A DNA stretch of 64,000 nucleotides from JAGNHN01 sp964590645 (lineage in GTDB: Bacteria; Bacteroidota; Bacteroidia; Bacteroidales; JAGNHN01). This document shows positions 26,892-35,414 of this stretch, one piece after another. Location: the NCBI GenBank assembly GCA_964590645.1, contig CAZPYJ010000011.1, positions 1 to 64,000 of the forward strand, read 5' to 3'. Both the position numbers and the translations under genes were made by a program. Below the pieces are notes generated by a model that saw only the letters and a list, made by a program, of their open reading frames with translations, did not search any database and was not told the origin of the DNA. Position 1 is the stretch's first letter. Each line of letters starts with the position of its first letter.

Positions 26892-27451
26892 AAGACCTGG
26901 CATTACATATCCTTGACATCAGTCAGAATGCCCTTGCTGCGGGCGCATCGCTGGTTGAGATCAGCCTGGAAAATTCCAGCTCCCCGGACACCTTGCTCTT
27001 GCGCATCACTGACAATGGCAGGGGAATACCACAGGCGATGCTTGCGAGTGTGACAGACCCTTACACTACTTCCAGAACTACACGGAAGGTTGGAATGGGT
27101 CTTCCCCTGCTCCGCCAGAATGCAGAACAGTGTGGAGGAGCAGTCAGGGTGGAATCCACTGAAGGAAAAGGGACTACCGTCACAGCCACATTTCAGGCCA
27201 GCCATATCGATCTGCCGCCCCCGGGCGATTTGCCAGGGGTGATCTATTTGCTGATGGTGGCCAACCCCCAAATCGATTTCAGATACCAGAGAATCATAAA
27301 TCAAAACACCATTGTATTCGACACAAGGGAAATCAGAGAGGCTTTGGAAGACCTGCCACTGGACCATCCCGAAATCAGAAAGCATTTAAAATCGCTCCTG
27401 GAAGCACAACACGATGAAGCGAAAGCACTAACTTTTGACGAGAAGATATGA
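26888..27451 (+). CDS. GHKL-type ATPase associated with hydrogenase operon
   Basis: 187 residues. HATPase_c motifs HILDISQNALAAGAS (N-box), ITDNGRGIP (G1) and GMGLPLLRQNAEQ (G2), followed by about 70 residues without a recognised domain. This is the ATPase usually found between the PHP/DRTGG genes and the HydB gene in clostridial bifurcating-hydrogenase clusters (often called HydD there). No HisKA. Overlaps both neighbours by 4 nt. Confidence 0.82.
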   Translation: MKDLALHILDISQNALAAGASLVEISLENSSSPDTLLLRITDNGRGIPQAMLASVTDPYTTSRTTRKVGMGLPLLRQNAEQCGGAVRVESTEGKGTTVTATFQASHIDLPPPGDLPGVIYLLMVANPQIDFRYQRIINQNTIVFDTREIREALEDLPLDHPEIRKHLKSLLEAQHDEAKALTFDEKI

Positions 27452-27843
27452 GCAAAATCAAGAACCTGGCCGACCTGCAGAAAATGCGGGATGAAGTTCG
27501 GTCGAAGATCAAGCTGAGAGAAAAAGGAGAGAATCCTGAAGAAAGAGTACAGATTAAGGTCGCTATGGCCACCTGCGGCATCGCCTCAGGCGCCAAGGAG
27601 GTAATGGATTTCTTCCTGGATGCCTTTGAAAAGCGTAACATCGATGCCGTGGTCACACAAACCGGTTGTATGGGCTACTGTTACGCCGAGCCCACCATCG
27701 AGGTGAAGGTTCCGGGCAAAGAACCCCTTGTTTTTGGCTATGTGGATGTTAAGAAAGCCGATGAGATCATCGAAAAATACATCCGGAAAGGGGAATTGCT
27801 CGAAGGCATCATTCCGATGAATTACCAAACCATTGATGAATAA
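27448..27843 (+). CDS. Thioredoxin-like [2Fe-2S] protein
   Basis: 131 residues. N-terminal coiled helix (LADLQKMRDEVRSKIKLREK) and a thioredoxin-like ferredoxin fold with ATCGIASGA and QTGCMGYCYAEP. Only three cysteines are in the cluster region, so the fourth ligand is unclear. Small proteins of this type sit just upstream of HydB in many HydABC operons; a role as an electron shuttle or redox sensor for the preceding ATPase is inferred. Confidence 0.8.
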   Translation: MSKIKNLADLQKMRDEVRSKIKLREKGENPEERVQIKVAMATCGIASGAKEVMDFFLDAFEKRNIDAVVTQTGCMGYCYAEPTIEVKVPGKEPLVFGYVDVKKADEIIEKYIRKGELLEGIIPMNYQTIDE

Positions 27844-27860
27844 GAAGGAGAGAAAAAGCA

Positions 27861-29654
27861 ATGGCAAAGTACAAAATGCATATCCTGGTATGCGCGGGCA
27901 CCGGCTGCCACGCTTCGGCCAGCGACCTGTTGCTGCATAAGCTTCAGGAAGAGATAGATCAATCCCTACTCACCGGAGAGGTGCAGGTGATCGGGACAGG
28001 CTGTTTCGGTTTTTGCGAAAAAGGACCCATTGTCAAGATCATCCCCGACAACACTTTTTATACCGAGGTGAGTCCGGAGGATGCCGCCGAGATCGTGGCA
28101 GAGCATATTATCAAAGGCAGGAAAGTCGAACGCCTTCTTTATGAAGACCCCGTCACTAAAGCCCATATCAGTGATTCAAAGCATATGGGGTTCTACCAGA
28201 AGCAATTGCGCATCGCTTTGCGTAACTGCGGGGTGATCAACCCGGAGAGCATCGACGAGTACATCGCCCGCGATGGTTATGCCGCCCTGGGAAAAGTATT
28301 GTCAGAAATGCGTCCGGAGGAAGCCATCAAGGACATCAAAGATTCAGGGCTCCGCGGGCGGGGAGGCGGGGGATTCCCTACCGGGCTGAAATGGGAAATC
28401 ACCAGCAAGGTGGATGCGGACCAGAAATATGTGGTATGCAATGCCGATGAGGGAGATCCGGGAGCCTTTATGGATCGCTCAATCCTGGAAGGCGATCCGC
28501 ACAGCGTCCTTGAAGCAATGGCTATCTGCGGTTATTGCATCGGGGGCACCAAGGGATTGATATATATCCGCGCTGAGTATCCACTCGCCATCGAGCGTCT
28601 GAAAATAGCCATCGAACAGGCAAGAGAGTATGGTTTGCTGGGAAGTGACCTGCTGGGAAGTGGCTTTGATTTTGACGTGGAACTGCGCTATGGCGCCGGT
28701 GCCTTTGTATGCGGTGAAGAAACCGCCCTGATCCATTCAATGGAAGGCAGCCGCGGCGAACCCACCCTGAAACCTCCCTTCCCGAGTGTTTCCGGTTATC
28801 TGGGCAAGCCTACCAATGTCAACAACGTGGAAACCTTCGCCAATATCCCGGCTATCATCAACAAAGGGGCAGCTTGGTATGCCTCCATCGGTACAGAAAA
28901 ATCCAAAGGAACCAAGGTGTTTGCCCTGGCGGGAAAGATCAACAATGTCGGTCTCATCGAAGTGCCAATGGGAACGACCCTGCGCGAAGTAATCTTTGAG
29001 ATCGGAGGCGGCATAAAAAACGGCAAGAAATTCAAAGCGGTGCAAACCGGTGGGCCTTCCGGAGGATGCCTCACAGAAAAACACCTGGATACACCCATCG
29101 ATTTTGACAACCTGGTAGCCAGTGGCTCAATGATGGGATCCGGGGGGATGATCGTGATGGATGAGGATGATTGTATGGTGGCCGTATCCAAGTTTTACCT
29201 TGAGTTTACCGTAGAAGAAAGCTGTGGAAAGTGTTCCCCCTGCCGCATTGGCAATAAGCGCTTGTATGAGATGCTGGACAAGATCACTCAGGGGAAAGGA
29301 ACACAGGAAGACCTGGATCTTCTGCGGAATCTCTGCAGTGTGATCAAAGACACCTCCCTCTGCGGGCTGGGCCAGAGTTCACCCAACCCTGTCCTCTCCA
29401 CCCTCGATAACTTTATGGAAGAGTACCTGGAGCACGTGAATGAGCACAAGTGCAGGTCAGGCGTATGCAAAGCCCTGATGCGCTACTATATCATCCCTGA
29501 AAACTGTGTAGGATGTACTGCCTGTGCCCGGGCCTGCCCGGTCAATGCCATTACAGGAGAACGCAAACAGATCCACGATATCAATCAGGATATCTGCATC
29601 AAGTGTGGTGCCTGTATGGAGAAATGCAAATTCGACGCGGTCATTATAAACTAA
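27861..29654 (+). CDS. hydB: HydB, full-length bifurcating-type NADH/FMN subunit (copy 2)
   Basis: 597 residues. Domain order: N-terminal thioredoxin-like [2Fe-2S] (CAGTGCHAS...GCFGFCEKGP, 1-110), NuoF core with GRGGGGFPTGLKW, NADEGDPGAFMDR and GAFVCGEETALIHSMEG, [4Fe-4S] ESCGKCSPCRIG, and a C-terminal 2x[4Fe-4S] ferredoxin (CVGCTACARACP, CIKCGACMEKC). This is the canonical HydB of electron-bifurcating HydABC, which couples NADH and reduced ferredoxin oxidation to H2 formation. Directly followed by hydA copy 2. Confidence 0.94.
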   Translation: MAKYKMHILVCAGTGCHASASDLLLHKLQEEIDQSLLTGEVQVIGTGCFGFCEKGPIVKIIPDNTFYTEVSPEDAAEIVAEHIIKGRKVERLLYEDPVTKAHISDSKHMGFYQKQLRIALRNCGVINPESIDEYIARDGYAALGKVLSEMRPEEAIKDIKDSGLRGRGGGGFPTGLKWEITSKVDADQKYVVCNADEGDPGAFMDRSILEGDPHSVLEAMAICGYCIGGTKGLIYIRAEYPLAIERLKIAIEQAREYGLLGSDLLGSGFDFDVELRYGAGAFVCGEETALIHSMEGSRGEPTLKPPFPSVSGYLGKPTNVNNVETFANIPAIINKGAAWYASIGTEKSKGTKVFALAGKINNVGLIEVPMGTTLREVIFEIGGGIKNGKKFKAVQTGGPSGGCLTEKHLDTPIDFDNLVASGSMMGSGGMIVMDEDDCMVAVSKFYLEFTVEESCGKCSPCRIGNKRLYEMLDKITQGKGTQEDLDLLRNLCSVIKDTSLCGLGQSSPNPVLSTLDNFMEEYLEHVNEHKCRSGVCKALMRYYIIPENCVGCTACARACPVNAITGERKQIHDINQDICIKCGACMEKCKFDAVIIN

Positions 29655-29669
29655 GAATGTGGACGAGCT

Positions 29670-31439
29670 ATGAAGACAATTCATCTGACAATAGACAATA
29701 AAAAGGTAGAAGTGGCTCCGGGCACCACCATCCTTCAGGCGGCAAAAAAAGTGGGCATTAAAATTCCCACTCTCTGTTATCTGGGCCTGGACGATATGCA
29801 TATTGAAAACAAACCGGCAGGCTGCAGGATATGTGTAGCGGAGGTGGAAGGAAAACATAACCTGGCGCCTACCTGTGCAACTGAATGCACTGAAGGAATG
29901 GTGGTAAAAACAAACAGCATCCGGGTATTGAATGCCCGGAAAACGGTGTTGGAGCTCATCCTTTCCGATCATCCCTTCGAATGCCTGACCTGCGCAAAAA
30001 ACGGAACCTGCGATTTGCAGGCAATGGCCCAGGACTTTGGCATCAGGGAAATCCATTATCAGGGAGAGAAATCGGTATACCGCAAAGACACTTCCCCTTC
30101 CATCATCCGCGATATGGACAAGTGCATTATGTGCCGTCGGTGCGAGATGATGTGCAATGAGGTGCAGACGGTGGGAGCCCTCTCGGGCATCAACAGGGGT
30201 TTTGAATCGGTGGTATCCCCGGCCTTTGAAATGAACCTGGAGTACAGTACCTGCACCTATTGCGGGCAATGTGTGGCCGTATGCCCCACTGCGGCCCTGA
30301 CCGAGGTTGACCATACCAATAAGGTATTGCGTGCCCTGGCCGATCCCCGCAAGACGGTTATTGTTCAAACCGCCCCGGCCGTCAGGGCTGCATTGGGAGA
30401 AGAATTCGGAATGCCGGCCGGCACCCTGGTGACGGGGAAAATGGTGGCCGCATTGCGGAACCTGGGTTTTGATTTTGTTTTTGATACCGATTTCGCAGCC
30501 GACCTGACTATTATGGAAGAGGGTGCCGAACTGCTCGATCGCCTCAACCGCCACCTGTCGGGCGATGAAACTGTAAAACTTCCCATCCTCACCTCCTGCT
30601 GCCCTGCCTGGGTGAATTTCTTTGAGTCCTATTTCCCGGATATGAAGGAAATCCCCTCCACGGCGCGCTCACCCCAACAGATGTTCGGCTCTATCGCCAA
30701 AACGTATTTCGCCGATAAGATACAGGTAAAAAGAGAAGACCTGGTGGTGGTCAGCATAATGCCCTGCCTGGCGAAGAAGTATGAGTGCCAGCGGGATGAG
30801 TTCAGCGTAGATGGCAATCCGGATGTGGATTATGCCCTCACCACACGCGAGCTTTCGCACCTGATCAAACAAGCCAACATCCAATTCCACCAACTGGAAG
30901 ACGAGGACTTCGATCAGCCCCTGGGTGAATCCAGTGGAGCTGCAGTTATTTTCGGAACCACTGGCGGTGTCATTGAAGCTGCTACCCGAACCGCTTACGA
31001 ATTGCATACAGGCAAGCCCCTGCCAAAAATCACTTTTGAAGAACTCAGGGGAATGGAAAACCTGCGCAGCGCCACCGTGGATTTTGACGGTCTGCCGCTG
31101 AACATTGGTATTGCACACGGCTTGGGGAATGCCCGTAAGTTACTGGAAGAGATCAGGGAGGGCAAATCCCATTATCACGCCATCGAGATAATGGCCTGTC
31201 CGGGCGGGTGCATTGGAGGCGGCGGGCAACCCCTGCACCACGGAGATTCTTCCATCCTGAAGGCCAGACAAAAAGCCATCTATAAAGAAGATGAGGGCAA
31301 GACCTTACGCAAATCACACGAGAACAAATACATACAGCAACTCTACGAAGAATTCCTGGAAAAACCGATGAGCGATAAAGCTCATCAGTTGCTGCATACG
31401 CATTATTTCGAAAAAAAACAGAAGATAACCATAGGCTAG
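29670..31439 (+). CDS. hydA: [FeFe]-hydrogenase catalytic subunit HydA (copy 2)
   Basis: 589 residues. [2Fe-2S] domain (CYLGLDDMHIENKPAGCRIC), His cluster HPFECLTCAKNGTC, 2x[4Fe-4S] (CIMCRRCEMMC, CTYCGQCVAVCP), H-cluster L1 TSCCPAW, L2 IMPCLAKKYE, L3 EIMACPGGCIGGGGQP, and the tail ending HQLLHTHY. All catalytic residues of the classical enzyme are present. It is clearly paralogous to copy 1 but well diverged, so the duplication is old or the operons were acquired separately. Confidence 0.95.
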   Translation: MKTIHLTIDNKKVEVAPGTTILQAAKKVGIKIPTLCYLGLDDMHIENKPAGCRICVAEVEGKHNLAPTCATECTEGMVVKTNSIRVLNARKTVLELILSDHPFECLTCAKNGTCDLQAMAQDFGIREIHYQGEKSVYRKDTSPSIIRDMDKCIMCRRCEMMCNEVQTVGALSGINRGFESVVSPAFEMNLEYSTCTYCGQCVAVCPTAALTEVDHTNKVLRALADPRKTVIVQTAPAVRAALGEEFGMPAGTLVTGKMVAALRNLGFDFVFDTDFAADLTIMEEGAELLDRLNRHLSGDETVKLPILTSCCPAWVNFFESYFPDMKEIPSTARSPQQMFGSIAKTYFADKIQVKREDLVVVSIMPCLAKKYECQRDEFSVDGNPDVDYALTTRELSHLIKQANIQFHQLEDEDFDQPLGESSGAAVIFGTTGGVIEAATRTAYELHTGKPLPKITFEELRGMENLRSATVDFDGLPLNIGIAHGLGNARKLLEEIREGKSHYHAIEIMACPGGCIGGGGQPLHHGDSSILKARQKAIYKEDEGKTLRKSHENKYIQQLYEEFLEKPMSDKAHQLLHTHYFEKKQKITIG

Positions 31440-31467
31440 CCTCATATTAGCTTACAAACGCCAGACT

Positions 31468-31959
31468 ATGACAAGCATCAGGTTAGAGCTGAAAGAAGCT
31501 CAGATAGAAAAACTGAAAGAGATCTGCCGGGATTTTGATAATCAGCCGGGCGAACTGATCAATGTGTTACACAAAGCCCAAAGCACCTTCGGTTACCTTC
31601 CGGCTGAAGTTCAGGAAGTGATCGGTCAGGAATTGAAGGTACCCCTGGCAAAGGTCTATGGAGTGGTGACCTTCTACTCCTTCTTCTCAATGATTCCCAA
31701 AGGACGGTATCCCATTTCCATCTGCACGGGCACAGCCTGCTATGTGCGCGGGGCGGAAAAAGTGCTGGATGAGTTCAAAAAAGTCTTGGAAATCAAAGTG
31801 GGTGAGACTTCGGGCGATGGCAAGTTCTCACTCAATTGCCTCCGCTGTGTGGGAGCCTGCGGCCTGGCTCCGGTCGTTTTGATCGGAGAAAAAACTTATG
31901 GCCGCGTGGCCCCGGAAGAAGTGAAAGCCATCATCAAAGAATACGAAGATCTGGAGTGA
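31468..31959 (+). CDS. hydC: HydC/NuoE-like [2Fe-2S] subunit (copy 2)
   Basis: 163 residues. NuoE fold with CTGTACYVRG and CLRCVGACGLAP as the [2Fe-2S] ligands and YGVVTFYSFFSMIPKGRY in the helical part. Placed last, after hydA, whereas in copy 1 it comes first. Ends the operon before a terminator at 32025. Confidence 0.94.
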   Translation: MTSIRLELKEAQIEKLKEICRDFDNQPGELINVLHKAQSTFGYLPAEVQEVIGQELKVPLAKVYGVVTFYSFFSMIPKGRYPISICTGTACYVRGAEKVLDEFKKVLEIKVGETSGDGKFSLNCLRCVGACGLAPVVLIGEKTYGRVAPEEVKAIIKEYEDLE

Positions 31960-32024
31960 GGAGTCCAGAATGAGGCTTCCGGCTTTTAGGGTTGGTTAGG
32001 TTAAATGGAAGCCCATTACCAATG

Positions 32025-32060
32025 GGGGCTGTCTCGTATTTGGGACAGCCCCTTCATTTT
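32025..32060 (+). terminator. Terminator after hydC copy 2
   Basis: GGGGCTGTC/GACAGCCCC stem (32025-32052) followed by TTCATTTT. It falls inside an upstream in-frame extension of the next gene, another reason to start that gene at 32227. Confidence 0.75.
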
Positions 32061-32226
32061 AATGGTACCTGAAGCCCTGTCAGAGCAGGCATCATCATTC
32101 CTTTTCCTGTCCCCTTCAGACCGGCCAGAAAAGCACACCGGAGTGGCTGCTTCCTCCATTGTATTGCCGCGAAGAAAAACAATCCGGCCCAAAGCGGGAT
32201 TTTGTAAATTGCCCCCTTTTAAAACA

Positions 32227-33783
32227 ATGCAACGCATTTCCGCTACACATCTGCTGCTGGCTTTCATCCTCCTGCTTCTCTTCGGATGGCTTGGCATCCA
32301 GCCCCTCTCCCTGGAGGAGCCCCGGAGGGCTGTGGTGGCTATGGAAATGCTTTTTTCGGGCGATTATATCGCTCCCAGCATCTTTGGTGAAGCCTATTAT
32401 AAGAAACCACCCGTTTGGAACTGGATACTTGTGGCAGCCTTTTCCCTGTTTGGCGATGACTCTGAATTTGCCCTTCGTTTCTTTTCAGTAATCTCTTTCC
32501 TGGCTACGGGCTTCCTCCTGTTCTGGTTTACCCGAAAACATTACAACAAAGAAGTTGCCCTTACTTCCACCCTCCTATACCTGGTTAGTGCCGACATCTT
32601 TCTCTATTTCTCCCTTACTGCAGAGATAGACCTCTTTTACAGCCTGTTGATCCTGGGTATCTTTCTTTTTTCCTATCACTTCTACGATAAGCACAAACCC
32701 TGGGCGCTCTTTCTCAGTGTATACTGCATCGGTGCCGTGGCATTTCTTACTAAAGGAATGCCTACTCTGGTCTTTATTCCTCTTACTTTACTCTGCCTCT
32801 TTATCCTGAAGAAGAACGTCAGGGGCTTGTTTTCCCTTCCGCATTATACCGGCATTCTGCTTTTCTTTTTACTTATCGGCACTTACTTGTGGATATTCAG
32901 CCGTCAGGGAGACATCCGGACTTTGTTGGAAATCCTTTGGGATGAATCCAGCCAGCGCACGGCAGGCAACTCGCCCTGGTACTCCTTTTTCACTCATCTG
33001 CTTGTTTTCCCCCTTGAACTCCTGAAAAACCTATTCCCGGCCAGCTTGCTGCTCCTTTTTCTTTACCGCTTTCGAACGTCAATCCGATATAGTGAAACCG
33101 ACAGGATCATTTTCTGGATTATTGCCGTCAATATCCTGGTGTATTGGTTGTCTCCCGGAACACGCCAACGATATGTATATATGCTCTACCCCCTGATGAT
33201 CCTGCTGTTATCCAGCCAATATCATCAGGTACTTCTGCAAACACAAAAGCAGTTTTTTCGCCTGAACCTGGTGCTCGCCGTCCTCCTGATCCTGGCATAC
33301 AGTCTCTTTCCCTTCCTTCCCTCTCTGGCCTTCCTTCCCAACCGGATGTGGGCCTCGGCACTGGGAATCCTTCTTTTGGCCGCAGCTGCCTGCTTATTCC
33401 TGTTCAGATACAATTCGCCCATACTGTTTCTGGCTGTGATGATGATAGCCCTGCGTCTGACCGGAAACCTTTGCCTGGTCACCTATCGGGGCACTACGGC
33501 CTATCCCGACAAAGCAGAAGCAGAGACGGGAAGGATGATCGGGGCGCTTACGCAGGGGCAGAAGCTCTTTGTGCTGGGGCAGTCTGAAATCCCTTTAAGA
33601 ATTGCTTACTATGCCTACAGAGAGCGTGAAGCACCATTCGCAATGGACCGCCGCCTGCTGCCTGAGCGTTTATACCTCAGCGACGAGCTTCAGCTTTCCC
33701 GTCAGGAACAGATTGAGATAGTGGATACTTTCATCCTGGCAGATCAATCCAGGCTCTATCTGGTTTACCATCCTGCTCCATAA
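32227..33783 (+). CDS. GT-C family (ArnT/PMT-like) membrane glycosyltransferase
   Basis: 518 residues. About eleven transmembrane helices; the first periplasmic loop has SLEEPRRAVVAMEML, equivalent to the acidic catalytic motif of ArnT/PMT enzymes. YYKKPPVWNW and FLTKGMPTLVF are typical. It would transfer a lipid-linked sugar onto lipid A, protein or another acceptor on the outer face of the inner membrane. The ATG at 32227 is chosen because the upstream extension contains the hydC terminator. Meets the AbgT gene tail to tail. Confidence 0.85.
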   Translation: MQRISATHLLLAFILLLLFGWLGIQPLSLEEPRRAVVAMEMLFSGDYIAPSIFGEAYYKKPPVWNWILVAAFSLFGDDSEFALRFFSVISFLATGFLLFWFTRKHYNKEVALTSTLLYLVSADIFLYFSLTAEIDLFYSLLILGIFLFSYHFYDKHKPWALFLSVYCIGAVAFLTKGMPTLVFIPLTLLCLFILKKNVRGLFSLPHYTGILLFFLLIGTYLWIFSRQGDIRTLLEILWDESSQRTAGNSPWYSFFTHLLVFPLELLKNLFPASLLLLFLYRFRTSIRYSETDRIIFWIIAVNILVYWLSPGTRQRYVYMLYPLMILLLSSQYHQVLLQTQKQFFRLNLVLAVLLILAYSLFPFLPSLAFLPNRMWASALGILLLAAAACLFLFRYNSPILFLAVMMIALRLTGNLCLVTYRGTTAYPDKAEAETGRMIGALTQGQKLFVLGQSEIPLRIAYYAYREREAPFAMDRRLLPERLYLSDELQLSRQEQIEIVDTFILADQSRLYLVYHPAP

Positions 33784-33786
33784 AGC

Positions 33787-35328
33787 TCACTCGGCCAGAA
33801 AAATAGGTGCTTCAGGACCAATGGGCACACCCAGGCTGATCCAGGCGATCAGCATTATGGACCATAAGACAAAGAATACGACAGAATAAGGCAACATCAC
33901 TGCTACCACAGTCCCCAAACCCGCCTTCTTGTCGTATTTCTGTACAAAGGCAACAATGAGGGCAAAATAGGACATCATCGGAGAGATGATATTGGTCACA
34001 CTGTCGCCAATGCGGTACACTACCTGGGTGAACTCGGGACTGTATCCAATCAACATAAACATTGGAATAAAGACGGGCGCCATCACTGTCCATTTGGCAG
34101 ACGCGCTGCCCATCACCAGATTGATCACGGCTGTGATCAGGATGAAGCCCAGAATCAGGGCTGTGCTGCCCAGCCCGGCAGACTCCAGAAAATTGGCCCC
34201 TTCGATGGCAAAGATCAGGCCCAGGTTGGTCCATTTGAAATAGGCAACAAATTGTGCGGCAAAGAAGACCAGGACGATATAGGAACCCAAAGTTTCCATT
34301 GATTTTCCCATCCCTTTCATCACATCGCTGTCGTTGCGGATCGTTTTGGCTCCAATTCCATAGGCAATGCCGGAAATACCAGCCCCCAGGAAAATGATAC
34401 TCACGATGCCGTCCATCAGGGGGGAATGCAGGAGGCTGCCATCTTCCGGATCGCGCAGAAAACCATCTGCAGGGATGGTACCCAGCAGCAGGATGGCCGT
34501 CATTGCGATGGCAGAATAGAGGGCAAAGCGCAAGCCTCGTTTCTCTGCCTTCGATAGCGGATTGAACCCCTCGGCAGCTTCCTCCCCTTTGTAGGTACCC
34601 AATCTCGGTGCTACAATCCTTTCTGTTACCCAGGTGCCTGCCAGGGCTATGACGGGTGTGGAGGCGGCCATAAAATAATAATTGCAGGCAGGATTGACCA
34701 GATAGGCGGGATCAATGATCTGCGCTGCCTCTTGCGAAAGTCCTGCCAGCAAGGGGTCGATGGTACCCAATAAAAGGTTGGCGCTGTATCCTCCTGAAAC
34801 ACCGGCAAAGGCGGCAGCCATCCCCGCAATAGGATGGCGACCGGCTGCCTGAAAAATAATGGCAGCCAGCGGGATCAGCAGCACATATCCTACCTCACTG
34901 GCAGTATTGGAAAGGATGCCGGAGAGCACAATGACAAAAGTAAGGATGCGCCGGGGGGAGGACAAAACCAACAGCCTGAGCGCCGCTCCGATAAAACCGC
35001 TTCCTTCGGCAATCCCTATCCCCAGCATAGCCACCAGTACTACTCCCAGGGGGGCAAATCCGGTAAAATTCACCACCATCTCGCGCAAAATGCGATGAAA
35101 ACCCTCCACCGACATCAGGTTCACCGGGTGGATCATTTCTCCGGTTCCAGGATGTTCAACGGCAAGGTCAAAAAGGCTGGTTAACCAGGAGATGACAATA
35201 ATAGCCAGGGCAAACAAGGCAAAAAGGGTAGCGGGATGAGGGAGGGCATTTCCGATACGCTCTACAGAGGAGAGAAATCGGTCCGTGATTCGGGCTCCCA
35301 GGCTTCCTGAGGATTTCCTGCGGGTCAT
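33787..35328 (-). CDS. AbgT family transporter
   Basis: 513 residues, about twelve helices. AbgT signatures: RIGNALPHPATLFALFAL near the N-terminus, GIGIAEGSGFIGAALR, SNTASEVGYVLLIPLAAIIF and SASAKWTVMAPVFIPMFMLIG. Characterised members take up p-aminobenzoyl-glutamate or export sulfonamides. With a folate-dependent formiminotransferase in the window, a link to folate breakdown products is possible but unproven. Single gene. Confidence 0.9.
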   Translation of the reverse strand: MTRRKSSGSLGARITDRFLSSVERIGNALPHPATLFALFALAIIVISWLTSLFDLAVEHPGTGEMIHPVNLMSVEGFHRILREMVVNFTGFAPLGVVLVAMLGIGIAEGSGFIGAALRLLVLSSPRRILTFVIVLSGILSNTASEVGYVLLIPLAAIIFQAAGRHPIAGMAAAFAGVSGGYSANLLLGTIDPLLAGLSQEAAQIIDPAYLVNPACNYYFMAASTPVIALAGTWVTERIVAPRLGTYKGEEAAEGFNPLSKAEKRGLRFALYSAIAMTAILLLGTIPADGFLRDPEDGSLLHSPLMDGIVSIIFLGAGISGIAYGIGAKTIRNDSDVMKGMGKSMETLGSYIVLVFFAAQFVAYFKWTNLGLIFAIEGANFLESAGLGSTALILGFILITAVINLVMGSASAKWTVMAPVFIPMFMLIGYSPEFTQVVYRIGDSVTNIISPMMSYFALIVAFVQKYDKKAGLGTVVAVMLPYSVVFFVLWSIMLIAWISLGVPIGPEAPIFLAE

Positions 35329-35414
35329 AGACGGGCTGATTTATTAATACAAACCATTCTAAACATCAGGGGCAGGGATATTGTTTAAGGCGTAATATTT
35401 GTTAAGAGCGGTAT

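Noticed and set aside
32005..32226. 74-residue N-terminal extension of the GT-C glycosyltransferase
   Set aside because: Contains the hydC terminator hairpin and has no signal-like or conserved sequence; the hydrophobic start is at 32227.
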